Below, piece by piece: positions 23,201-34,903 of a DNA stretch of 64,000 bases (position 1 is its first letter; each line of letters starts with the position of its first letter). The DNA comes from Diploscapter coronatus (lineage: Eukaryota; Nematoda; Chromadorea; Rhabditida; Rhabditidae). Location: positions 21,785,201 to 21,849,200 of the forward strand of contig OZ038422.1 in assembly GCA_964036155.1 (NCBI GenBank), in the 5' to 3' direction. A model generated the notes under the pieces. The model did no database searches, was not told where the DNA came from, and saw only the letters and a list, made by a program, of their open reading frames with translations. The translations under genes were made by a program, and so were the position numbers.

Positions 23201-26200
23201 CTTTAGTCTACCAATCTCTATTTCTTTCTAATTTGTCAAATTCGGCATTTTTTAAAGATACTTTTCAGATCGATCAGCAAGTGTCGGATGAAATCTGTAA
23301 ATGCACTCGCGATGGCTCTGCTCTGGTCAGGGAGGAATTGGTCGTTGCTCTTCAAGTACTAGTTTCTCTTTGACTCTAAACTAATTCAGTTTCATTTTCA
23401 GTGGTACATTCTCGAATTCGAAGATCGTTTCGCGAAGATGATCCTCAATCTGATGGATAAACTTGGAATCGGTAGAAGTTTTATTGTAGTTTGTTGCGAA
23501 TTTTGAATTTTGTTTAGATCTGGAAGACGATGACAAAGAAATCGAGAAGGCAGACGATGCGATGACTGTCACTGATAAAAATGGAAGACTGCTCAATGGA
23601 AATGAGAGGAGGTAAAGTATTTTTAGTTATATAAAAAGTAATAAACCGAAAAGAATTTAGATAGTTTCATCTTGTAGATTTTTTTGTTTAAATTTAACCA
23701 ATGCAGAATAGTTTCAGTCCGAGTGCGTTTGGAATGAACATCGAAAGGCAGTCTTCCTACAGGAGGATGCGGAATTCGCATTCTGTAAATGGATATTATG
23801 CCGAAGAGGTGAATGTTGGCATCATTTCTAGAACTGTTTCTTTCATCAAACTTGCCGCATTTATTGGATTATGACATTTTCAGCCGATTCGCCGCAGCGG
23901 TTCTTTGTATGTGGACAGCGAATTCAACATCGCCAACTCTGATCCTTCTGACATTTCATTCAGGTTTATTCGGGACTTAGTTCAGTAAAAATCAGTATAA
24001 TTTTATTTTGTAGAAGTCGCGCCATAGCCCAAATTGAGGCACTGGAGAAGAGAACATTCACAGAGCCGCTCGAGAGAACCTGGCTCTCGCTGCTGCGACT
24101 CTCGCTCGATCCAATCAACAAGGTACTCGTTTCCCAATAACTAGATTATCCTATGAGTTGAGATCGCTCGAATGGCACAGGCACTCGTCAAGAAGGTAGA
24201 GGCACATGCGATTTCTGAGAAGAAGAAAATTGCCTCCAAAATTTCGGTTGGTGTATTTACATTTTCTTTTACCCTCGGGTTTTAGACATTTGAGAAGAAT
24301 GAAAATGGAATTTTCAATAAATGCTTATACATTTCAGGTGAATCTGTCTAATTACATAGACGAAAAGTATCAGTCGAGTGAGGTGGACGATGATCCGATA
24401 GAGACTGAGGAGGCTGCTGGCAACAGTAAGGAGAAAAACCATTACACATGAATACCGAATTTTATTCAGGCGAAGTTCGGTTCATAGTGGGAAGTCCGCT
24501 AGGTCCGATGGAGGGTAGTCCGACAGACAGAGACATGGTCGATCACGCCTCTCCTCGAGTGCCTTCTCCTGCTCCTTCCAGTGGCGGCGGCAGCTCCAGA
24601 AGTCACCCTGTCAAACCGTCGATTCACAGCCGAAATTCGTCAAAGGGTAAGTTCGTTGAAAGGCTATTTGAATTGTTCTTTTGAAATCGAGTCCATATGA
24701 AAATTTCTTTTTTTCTTTCTTACCTCCTTATTTCTGTTTAAAAATTGGAATTTCTCAAAGGATTTATACATATTGAAATTTTATGTCAAATCGAGGTTAA
24801 GAATCTCGAAAAAATAATCCAAAACCACATGTCATAAAAATGATCTTCAGCTGCAAAAGACACAAGCATCGACAACATAAGAAGACGCGTGGTGCAACAA
24901 CCATTCACTCCCAAGAGGAATGTAAGACTACTGTAGTTATGAAAGGAAAGGAAGAAAGTGTTGCAGATGATGAAAGGACAGTTCCCGACAGCAGAGACGA
25001 AGAAACGCGAGCAGCTGCAGCCGATCGTCAAGACGCACTTCGTCGACTGGTGCAGCAAGGTGTTCGCTGCGCCCATTCTACATCTCATTCATGTAAGTTG
25101 CTAATTCAATTTTAGTGTAGAATTTTTAAACGAAAATTATACATGATTAAAGTTTGAATGATCCTTTTTATGGACTTTTGCGAAAATTCTCGTTTAATTC
25201 CAAAAATTTCAAAAATATAAAAATTCATTTCACTGAGGTCTGCACTTGTACATCCTATTTATAATAGCTAAGAGATTGGTTGAATAGCCAAGGTTTTTTT
25301 CCAAAGAATAGTCATCGTGAATTTCAGGGAAATTTGACGGATGTAGACAATCTGACAGACGACAGAGCGATCACACAGACCAATATGACTGACTGGGCCG
25401 AGCACATGGAGGAGGCTCAGAAGCAGCTCGCTGAGAACGAATTCGATGGAAGGAAGGTGCGTATCATTTATTCTAGTTGTTTTGCAAATTCAAAAATTCG
25501 ATATTTCTCATTTTCATCAAGTAGCCGGATGGACACATATTACTCGTGCCTCTAGCTTCTTGTCTTTTATGAAAAACGATAATGTTGTGGCATTGTATAA
25601 CCCCTCGTACATTCATACGAAGCATTGATCGATATCTTTATAATTAGTCCCGATTATTTGCAGCCCTGCGACAGTCAGCTGGTCGCTGCCCGCATTCCGC
25701 CCAGCAAGACCGGCAAACTGACTCTGGCGATGTCCCTGCTCAGGAAGTACATCTATGCCTGTGATGGGGAACAGGTCTACATGATCAGGAATGACAGTCA
25801 GAAGACTGAAATTGCAAGACACTTCAAATGCGCCGCTGATAGTCCATTCACCACTGTAAGTAAACGACTTTTTCATAAAATTTAGATAATTTTATTTATT
25901 GAAAGTTTATACAGTTCTTACTTCTACCATTCATTATTCTTTATTTTAAAACTACACATGATTTTTTGACAAATCAAAAATTCTTAATGAAAAATGCGAT
26001 GATAATTATTTTATTCGGTTTATTTTTATTCAATTTTGCAGGACCAAACAACGAGCCTGATTCTGATAAACAGTCGTTCGAAAGAGATGCTGATGTGCGG
26101 CAGCCAGAACGGCATCGTGCGGATATGGGACCCGCAATTCAGCATCCACTCGCAGGAATTCGAGGGCGTCCCCAATCTGGTCTCTGCCTCCCTCCCTCTC

Positions 26201-29200
26201 AACGACCAGTTCAGACAATCCTACTCGCCAGAGAACACTACCATTTATGAGTAAGTATTTTTACAAAACTATTTTTCTGAATTTTCAACGACGAAATTCG
26301 GCTTTTCGAAAATAACACTTTATTCGTTCTTCACCTTGTTAGATACGAGAATCATTCTGATCAATTTCCGAATGATCAAATAACCCGTCAATAAGATACC
26401 GAATACAACTCCAAGAACTAGAGATAGCACATCAATGAGGTAGTACTGGAAGAAATTCAAATGCCGGCCATAAGGGTCTAATTGGGGTAGTTTGCCAAAT
26501 CTGAAGTTTTCGGATTGGAAGGGAAATTTTGGATGTCATCTCGTGGTGCAATTTATAGTGTTTTCCTTTACCTGGCCACGAATTCCGTATATTTCACGAC
26601 CAAATCTTTCGGCTGAACTGGTGGATTTTTCACAAGTTCGGAAATTCTCTTTGCATTTTCGGAATAACTAAAGTTATTATTTTCTCTTGAAAGTAAGCAA
26701 AATATACCTTTGATCGGAAAAAATTGTCTTTATAGCGTTTTTGATAGCATCAGCGTTATAGAGATCGTCTTTGTGAAGCACAACGGCAGCGCCCTGTCTT
26801 TGCAGCATTCGTGCATTTCGAGTCTGGTCCGCAAACATAGGAATCTAAGTTTGGCATATCCCGATTTTCAACTTTAATCCTTGAACCCATTTACCGCAAT
26901 GATCGGCTTCCCCATGTAAGCGACCTCGGTGATACTGCCCAAACCTCCATGAGTTATAAACAGCTTTAATCTTGGATCAGCTGAAATTTTTGACAGTTGG
27001 AGACTTTGAAAAGTTCGCTCACATAATAAGGCATTTTGAGGCACCCAGGGTGAAACATGGACATTCTTCAAATGCGATGCAATTTTCGAATCTTTCTCTT
27101 CGTATTTCCAAATGAAAGTTATATCCGGAAGTGATTCGAACACCGATAACAATATTTTCCTGAATGTCGCTTTCTTCTAAATTTTATGGAGATTCAAACT
27201 TCATATCGTCGGGCATGTCTTTCGACAACATTAGAGACCCAAATGACACCAAAATGGTTGATTTCCTTTCATTCAAAATCTTGTCCCATTCCTGAGAAAA
27301 AATAAATAAAAATTGAAATAATGCAAAAATCAACCTTCTCCAGTTTCAACTCCTTTTCGTTTATCTCGACAGTCAGTCCTCCAATATCTATCACCTTTTG
27401 CAGAGAAGGACGGGAGAAATCCAGAAACGGGTTAGAGTTTGTGAACACTATTGACGCTTCTGGCAGAATTTCCTGAAACTTACAAAAGAAAATGAATTTT
27501 AAAGAAAAATATAGACATACCCTCCAATCTCTCATTTTCGGGCGATATTTCTTCAGCATCTCGAATTCCATGTTTCCCCAAAGGGAAAACATGTAGAGAC
27601 CACCAAAACGGTGCAAAACGTTCAACAATCGCTCGAAAATATTCATTTTATCAGAAGCTTCGGATGATAAAGCTGCAATTTATCATAACAAATATTTTAA
27701 ATAGAAATTTCAAACCTGGAACCCAGCTTAGAGCCTGTGGAATACCTATAGCTTGAGATGTAGCCTCAAAATTTATCGATGATATCGCTAGTATCATGGC
27801 CCTTATTTTTATTTCTTCCATTAAGGCTGAAATTTATATCTTTTCCAAGTTAAGATGAAAAACTAAAATGCACCAGTTCCACACTGTTCAAAAGGTTCTA
27901 TGATTCCGACATCGAAATTTTCCGATTTCAATTGATTCAGGAGATCTTCTTTCAGGAAGAGGTCTAAATTTAAGCAAAAAATTTGTAGCATTTTCAAGAC
28001 AAGTTGTATACCTTCACACATCGAAACAAACATATTCCCAACCATTCCGGCTTTCTAAAGAAATAATTCCATATTTGTCTATTTTCTGGATTTACATCAA
28101 TTAGCAATCTCGGATCAGGTTTGATTGTCCAAATATCCTTTCCCGTATCTCGAGCGTGTTTCGCGATAGCCTCAGTTGATTCATTTACAGGAAGCAGAAT
28201 TTTCTAGATTCAAACATTTCTTTGAATAATTAAAATTTTTCTAACCTTTTTCGTCTCGGAAAACCCGAGTTTATGAAGACCTTCAGTATTTGCAATGGGA
28301 AGGAGAACAGTCACGTCATGACCTGAGAAAAATGGCTGATGTTAGTGAAAATTTGATATTTGTAGTTTAGGCTAACTTTTGAACGCTCTTTTATCTATGT
28401 GAAAATCATTGAAGGAACGTTTATCATTTTCATTTCGTTGGATTAAATTCCTCTCAATTTTAGCAGGTTTTAAATTTTTCTCTTTTACGGATCAAAGATC
28501 ACAATGCGCCATGTGCTTTGTGCATTATCGAATTTCTGCTATTCGATGTTTTCTTTTCTTTTCGAAGACATTTCAAATATAAATATGCAAAAATCTAGCC
28601 TGCTTCAGTTAGCGTATCTGCGATTTTGCCCATAAATTTTTGATGCGAATGGCCGAAGACATTTGAAACTACCAGGATTTTGTAGGAATTTATGCGATAG
28701 CAAAGTAGGAATAATATCGATAGTTTGAGAAAGTCGTTCATCTAAAAATATAAAATTTTAAATTCAAATTTCCAAGAAAAGAAGAAAAGGTGAGATGAGT
28801 TGAAACAATTTTGAAAGAGGCTCGAGTAAAATACTCGTCTCAAACAAATTGTGCGAAATTCGTCTGTTTGTCTGCCAACTCTCAGAATTGCCAACACTTT
28901 CGCTTTCTCTCACAGCGTAGAGAAAGAAATCGGTCACAATGACGCAACGAGCTAGAGTCGAGCCATGTTGATGCAGAGAAACCATATAATTGCCTAGATT
29001 CTAGCATTGGATATAAGAAATGAACAATAAAGAATATGACCACGAGATAAATGAAATTTTTGCACTGCGAGTACTTTTGTCTCAAACGTGATTTTTCTCC
29101 CTTCCTTTTACTCCCTTACGCTATTTTTCCTTTCTCTCGCTTCGGAACAAAAGCACTAACAGCCAAGTTTTTGTATCACTGGAGAAATACAAATTTGAAG

Positions 29201-30660
29201 ATGGGTTTTTTCTAATTCTCGCCATTTCAGTTGGTCCCAAGAAACAGGCCGTTTGCTGTGTGCAGGAAATGTAGATGTGGTTCGAATGTGGGATGCGCAC
29301 TACGAGAAGGATCTCTATGACATAAATGTGAGCAAGAAGAAATCCGCCGTCACTGCACTCGGATGGGAGGACGAACATCACTACGTTATGGCTATAGGTA
29401 TGTTTTGGTTTTAGACACTTGAATCAGGTCTTTTTCAACACTTGATATTTCTTTAGAATCATCAATGATTTTGCATAATTCACTCATAGAAAATCTATAT
29501 GAATTGATTTTTTTCTTTATTCTGGCACTAGTTTCTATATCGGCCTCTTGGAAAGCATATGCAACTCATGAATCCTACTTAGATAGTTCATACGGTTTTA
29601 CGACGAAATAGTGTTGATAAAGAAGTGAAGATCAACGTGAATTTTCTAGACACCTAGATTTCTAATACAAATTTCGAAATTAAAAGGCAAAAGAAAACTT
29701 TATAAAACTATCTTCCTTGCAGGTTTCGGTGATGGCTCCCTGCACATTCACGACAGTCGCATCTCCCCCTCGGATTCCCGCATCACCCGTCTCTCATTCG
29801 GCCTCAAGAGTCCAGTCGTCGGTCTGTCTGTGCGAACCTCGAACACGGACAAGGAGAGGGCTCTGCTCGTGGGCGCTACTGACTGTGGAGTCGTTTCCAT
29901 TTGGGACCCTAGACAATTCGATGTGAGTGTTTTTTCTTCATATTCTTGTTACAGTCTACACTTTGGGTTTCCTGGATAATTCACCCGACTTTAGGATTAG
30001 ATAGTGTAGGGAAAGACGAAAGTCTGGTGAATTTTACAAATAAATGGTTCTTTTCTGGCGAACTATACAAGAAGTCTGCTTTTTAAGCAATAAGCACTTT
30101 AAATCTTATATTTCCTTACTCATTTGAATGAAAAATATTGAAGCTCGTTATTTCAAAAATTCTGAATTGTTTTACTGCGCCTTTTTTCTAATTTTCTCTT
30201 GACTGTTTCAGGAGCCTCTGTTCACGATGAATGTGAACGACAATCAACAGCCTCGCGAAGGCACAATCAGACAAATGTCTGTGCACGAAAATGGGTGTCT
30301 GCTGGCCTGCACTGTTGGAGATTCACAGGTAAACTCGATCAATTTATTATTTATTTATTCGTGATAATTTTCCAAACGAAATGATTTAAACAGCGATCTC
30401 AATACTGCTTGATTCTCATAATCTCTTGGAAAACTTTTCATTTTGATATTCTATTGCTTCAGGTGAAACTGTACGACCTGCGTCAGCGCCAGCAGACAAG
30501 TGCAGAGTGCATTGCTGTGATCAAGCACGACGAAATGGAGAAATTCCGTCCTCTGAGCGGCATTTCTGCAGTGTCGATGCACAAAATTCGCTGTGCGATC
30601 GCAGTCGGCTCCTCCAATGGCTGGGTCAATGTCTATGGTTCTCCAAAGTCCTCGTTCTAA
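17224..30660 (+). CDS. RPTOR (daf-15): Raptor, TORC1 subunit (DAF-15 homologue)
   Basis: Scaffold of TOR complex 1 that recruits substrates to TOR kinase. I spliced 36 exons giving 1474 residues; the first are 17224-17295, 17522-17616, 18424-18639, 19315-19480, 20036-20160 and the last are 29231-29397, 29723-29922, 30212-30328, 30463-30660. The raptor N-terminal caspase-like domain spans about residues 57-400 ([20 protein letters not shown] at 159-168, WDCSAA around C206, [23 protein letters not shown]). A helical-repeat middle follows ([15 protein letters not shown], then [14 protein letters not shown]). A long acidic and Ser-rich linker runs about 770-1010. The C-terminal WD40 propeller spans about 1130-1474 ([21 protein letters not shown]). 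The short exon 24181-24246 is the least certain; a shorter version ending at a GTAGAGG donor is also in phase. Intron 26251-29230 contains an antisense gene. AATAAA at 31568. Confidence 0.96.
22725..22765 (+). other. Very short raptor intron (41 bp)
   Basis: The exon ends CCTGAG before GTAAAG and the next starts after TTCGAG. This acceptor lacks the usual pyrimidine before AG, but is required to join two conserved raptor segments in phase (LLTGPE and [10 protein letters not shown]). Confidence 0.7.
26320..28741 (-). CDS. UDP-glucuronosyl/glucosyltransferase, nested antisense in raptor intron
   Basis: Membrane enzyme of the ER lumen that transfers a sugar from UDP-sugar to small lipophilic substrates (detoxification). 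Fourteen exons in coding order: 28600-28741, 28246-28322, 28096-28203, 28012-28054, 27874-27963, 27716-27826, 27521-27672, 27335-27472, 27200-27291, 27023-27159, 26895-26980, 26708-26844, 26572-26667, 26320-26500; 529 residues, the usual UGT length. Residues 1-19 are a signal peptide, followed by [19 protein letters not shown], as in nematode UGTs. The sugar-donor signature runs from WVPQNALL (356) through [19 protein letters not shown] to [11 protein letters not shown]. One transmembrane helix and a short basic tail close it. TTTTTAG directly abuts the ATG. The first intron has a GC donor. The whole gene sits inside the 2980-bp raptor intron 26251-29230 on the opposite strand. Confidence 0.94.
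28323..28599 (-). other. GC-AG intron in the UGT gene
   Basis: The exon ends GAAGCAG before GCTAGA and the next begins after TTCTCAG, restoring the conserved [11 protein letters not shown] stretch. Reading on without splicing meets TAG at once. No GT is available in phase. Confidence 0.8.
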
Positions 30661-31688
30661 TTGGCACATACAGGTTTCTTTCCATGCATGTTTTATCGTG
30701 AGATTTCACGTTAGTGCGTAGCCTCTTGTTTTTTTTTTTATCAAAATTGCTTCATAAACCTACTCTGAAGCGTGCTCAATTAAACATTTAAGTGATCTTC
30801 AATTTTTAGAAGGCCCAGATTTATGAAGCAAACCCGATAAATGAAAATGATATTGAAATGACTGTGTGAACACCTCCTTTTCCGTTAGATAGTCGATTCT
30901 AGCCATGTCACTCTCACTCTTCTGGTGTTGTACATATCTACTCTTCTCTTTTTGTCTTGTGAACATTTTCCTCTTCACGTTTGATATTTCAACGGGATCC
31001 GCTCAGCCTCTTATGATTTTCTTCTTCATTCAATGGGTTCTTTGCTTCGTTGTGCAGACACTTTTATAAAGTTCGTTTTTCTTAGAGATGATTACAACGA
31101 TAATTGCTCAATTGTCCTACTTCTATTCTGCCTTATAACTGTCTAATATCTAATGATACAGAATTATTCTATTCATAGTCATTTCCTCATGATTTGCTTT
31201 GCTGAAGCGCGAGTATTTTTCAGGCCTTATTATTGATTTTGTGCAAATTTAATCGATTGTTTCGTTGAGGACTAGAGATCTATTGAATTTGTACTAATTC
31301 TCTCACGATTTGCAGGAACTTATGTGCTAATTGTTCTAAACTCTAGAGTAGTTATTTCACAACTAGGTACAGCTCTCTAGTGCAAACCCCCTCTTGCCAT
31401 CGCTTAACACTATATCACTGATTTCTTTTTCGAGATTACTCGTCCCTTTTCCTATCGTAAACTTTGCTTTATCATTGTTGCCATCTACCAAACTATTGTC
31501 TAATTATCGGATCGAAATGAAGCCGATACATTTGCAGTAACTCTATATGATTCTTGGTTCATGACAAAATAAACTAATGGATAATAATTATTTGAATTGA
31601 AATTATTTCGCCATCATTGTCGTTGTTTGCGATATTGATATTTTGAAAAGACTTTTTTCCAGAATTTAATGGTCATTTTATTTTCCAG
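30661..31688 (+). other. Raptor 3' UTR and gap to ERAL1
   Basis: No coding frame. Probably a long 3' UTR: the first clear AATAAA on the plus strand after the raptor stop is at 31568-31573. An acceptor-like TTTTCCAG directly abuts the ERAL1 start codon. Confidence 0.6.
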
Positions 31689-34483
31689 ATGAAATTGTGC
31701 CTTCGTTGCCATTTTGCAGCGATTCGCTATGTCTCGACACTGCGGACGCGACCTGCAGAAACAGCCACATCCAAGCAGAAGAAGACCCTTTCAGTGGCCG
31801 TAGTCGGGGCTCCAAACATGGGCAAATCGCTTCTCTGCAATCAACTCACCAAGGCCGCTGCATGCGCTGTTAGCTGCAAAATGGATACAACTACCAGAGT
31901 CAGAAAATCATTTTTCATTCTAAATTTACTTTTACTGTTTTTTTTTACTTTAGTCATCAGATTAGCTAATGATATTTTAATGTTGTATGAGAGTCTCAGA
32001 TTTGAAGCTAAAAATGGAATTAAAAATCCGATATTTTCTGAAAAAAAACTTGGGAAATGCATGTTTTTCCTTAGTCGAAACTAAATCGTAAACAACTAAT
32101 ATATTTTCAAGTTGAATCTTTCAGAACATGGACGTGTTCATCACAGAGGAGAACGTGCAGCTGCGAATAATCGACAGTCCGGGGACTGTGGGCAGAGGCC
32201 ACGTGAAGGACGTGATGAAGAAGAAAGACGACGATGCTGTGCTCTGCGATCCCGAGAGGGCCATCGAGAGGGCACAACATGTTCTCGTCGTTCAGGTTAG
32301 TATTACGAAAATGTAAAACTTAATAGAAGAAGTAAACAAGAATGAAGTTTTACATTTACTAAGCAGGTCTATCATGCACGCATTTATTCCCGTTTCATTA
32401 GATTCTAAATATTATTTGTGACTAAGCTGAACTTCGTTTTCTTTTGAAACTTTGTGGAATTCATAGATCTTGACTGATTATATAAAATGATCGCCGTTTC
32501 AATTTGATTCATGATCATTAGCTTTCTAATATCGTCATTTTCCAGGATGCTACAGCTCCCGGCGACTATATTCACCATCGCGTAATGCACATGCTGCATC
32601 GGCATCGACACGTGCCCTCCTCTCTAGTTATGAACAAAATCGATCTGGTCACTGACAGGACCGAGCTGCTCGAATTGACCAGGATTCTCACCAATGGAAC
32701 TGTGGGAGATGCTCGCATCAAAACGGCTGCTACTACGGTATGTCGTCGTTAGATTGTGATTTATGATGATAATTAGTTATTTTCAACTATTTTTCTATTT
32801 AAATTTACGGATTTTTGCACATATCATCATTAACCTTTTTATATTGCAATCGGTTTTGGGTGGAGATTTCAATTTCCAAGATTTTGAAACCGAACTTCAT
32901 TTTCAGTTCCCGAACTCTGAAAACGCATTTTTCACCCAACGTTGATTCCAGTATATCCGATCTATTTTGAAAATGCTTAAAAATGTCTAATTTTCCAGAT
33001 CGGAAGACTTGGGGCCAATACAAATGTGGAAATGCCCCTGCATAACGAGGGCATCGAGAATCAAGACGAGCGATGGCAGACCCGATACAGGTTGACATTT
33101 TGTCTATCCTCGAAGAGATGTTCACATTTCCAGAGATTTGATATCGAAACCAACCCACAAAGTCAATTACATGGACACAAAACGATTGTTCATCAACGTT
33201 CGAGGATGGCCTCATTTTCAAGCTGTATTTTTTGGTATGTATTTTTTGCGGATGTGAACATTTTTTAAGTTAAAAAAAATATTCATATATATTTTTAATG
33301 GAACTCCAGAAATCTCAGAAAAAATAATAGATTTTTGGCTCGAATATTTTACGAGAAAGTAACCAACAAAATATTGGATTGCTCATTTTCGCTCAATTGG
33401 CCAAATCAAAGGCCAACTCTTCTATATTTTCTTTACTTTCACGAAGAGTACTCTTACCGAGCGTTTCCCACTTTAGGTTCCAAAAGTGCAATATTTTCAG
33501 TTTCATCACTAACGGGTGAAGGGGTCGAGCCATTGCGAGATTATCTGAAGAAGATCTCTGAAGAGGGGGAGTGGAGAACAGGCTCTCAAGAAGTTACGAC
33601 TAGGGACCCGAAAGATATCTGCTGCGACAGCATCCGCGCTGCGATGCTCGACACTGTTTACGGAGAAGTTCCTTATCTGGTGAGCTATGATTTGCTAAGC
33701 AATATTCTTAATGGAAAATTTGCATACGTTTTCTTCTTATTAGGCTTTTCTATAATTTCGAGATTTAAAAAATTTCCTTCCTTGAAATTTATTGAAAGCA
33801 CTTGATACTCTTATGATTATGCAGAAATGCTACCGGTACTTTATTGGGTCGAATTCTAAATCATAGACCTCATAACAGAGATAGAGAGCGTCATAAATTA
33901 TGAAAATTTGTACGAAATTATTGACGAACCCAATGGATAAATAGTTTTCTTTCATTGTGGAAATGCCATGTATTTTCAGGCGAAAATTAAAATAAATGAG
34001 TGGATCGAAGAAGGAGAGGTGCTGCAGGTCGTGGCCGAGGTGCATTTGGACAAGGACAGAGATGCCAAGCATCTCATGGGACCGGTAGATTTATTATTAT
34101 TATTTAATTTTTACGTTCAATGAAAATGGGCAGTTCGTAAATGTCGTTGTGACAAAATGGCGTACCGCGATTGACGACCATTTTATTAGACGTGAAGAGG
34201 AAACGACGAAACCTCCTTTCCAGTCAGTTTCTATTGCGTTCCAACATTTTGTCATCTAATTTCACGTTATGCCATTCCGTCATAGCGAAAAATCCATGTT
34301 ATCATGAAAATGCAATACTATTTATTATTTTACCTTTAATGATTACATCAAATTCAGGGCGGTCACCGAATGGCCCAAATCGGAGAGCGGGTCAACCAAC
34401 ATCTGCACACGCTCTTTCGCAGGCAGCTTTTCGTGCGACTCCTCGTCAAATCTCGGGGGAAAATGGTCGATGTCAAAATCTGA
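31689..34483 (+). CDS. ERAL1: ERAL1, Era-like mitochondrial GTPase
   Basis: GTPase that binds the 3' end of mitochondrial small-subunit rRNA and helps assemble the mitoribosome. Exons: 31689-31898, 32125-32295, 32546-32737, 32999-33090, 33134-33234, 33501-33679, 33980-34084, 34358-34483; 391 residues. The N-terminus is basic and Arg/Ser-rich, as in a mitochondrial presequence. G1 is GAPNMGKS (40-47), with Met where Ala is usual. G3 is DSPG (87-90), G4 is NKID (157-160), and VSSLTGEG is G5-like. GWPHF is the Era-family motif. The KH domain carries GPGGHRMAQIG (349-359), with GGHR in the RNA-binding GxxG loop. TTTTCCAG abuts the ATG. AATAAA at 34546, 63 bases after the stop. Confidence 0.95.
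34140..34286. repeat. Short inverted-repeat element (MITE-like), family A copy 2
   Basis: Lies in the last ERAL1 intron. It shares TTTCTATTGCG and the terminal GTTATGCCATTCCGTC block with the copy at 8319-8424, in the same orientation. Its left end is more diverged but keeps GACAAAAT. Confidence 0.5.
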
Positions 34484-34903
34484 ATGACTCTACATTTTCA
34501 CGTTTAGTTTTTTGTTAGATTTGTTGTTTTCGATTTTTGACTAGAAATAAATCGCTCAAATAATTCGTCCGTTTCATGTGATTTTCGTGCAGTGTTTGAT
34601 GCGCCAACGATATTTATCTACATTGAAAAATGATCTCTTTTTCATCTTTTTCTCGTTTTTGTCTACTTTTCAGCATCGATTCGGGCTTTTGGCAGATTTC
34701 GTTCTCTTTCTTCCTTCCCTTTCCCACCTCCCATTTCTAACTCGATTTCTATGCCCTGCAATTGCCGTCTCCCCTATTCCCCTTTCGCCTTTCAAACCTC
34801 GCTCCTTTTCTCTTTTCTCTGCTCTATTTGTTTTTTTATCAAATAATTGATGGTTTGGCTCATTTTTACGACTTTAAGGAATTCTCTGTGAATTTAGGTG
34901 GAA
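34484..34903 (+). other. Gap between ERAL1 and SLC49-type gene
   Basis: Contains the ERAL1 poly(A) signal at 34546 and then a pyrimidine-rich plus-strand tract at about 34660-34830. An open frame in that tract (34578-34850) is a composition artefact. AATTTAG six bases before the next ATG is a trans-splice acceptor candidate, so the two genes may be co-transcribed. Confidence 0.55.

Noticed and set aside
34578..34850. 90-codon frame in the ERAL1 to SLC49-type gap
   Set aside because: Pyrimidine-rich DNA giving Phe/Leu/Ser/Pro runs; also overlaps the ERAL1 3' region.
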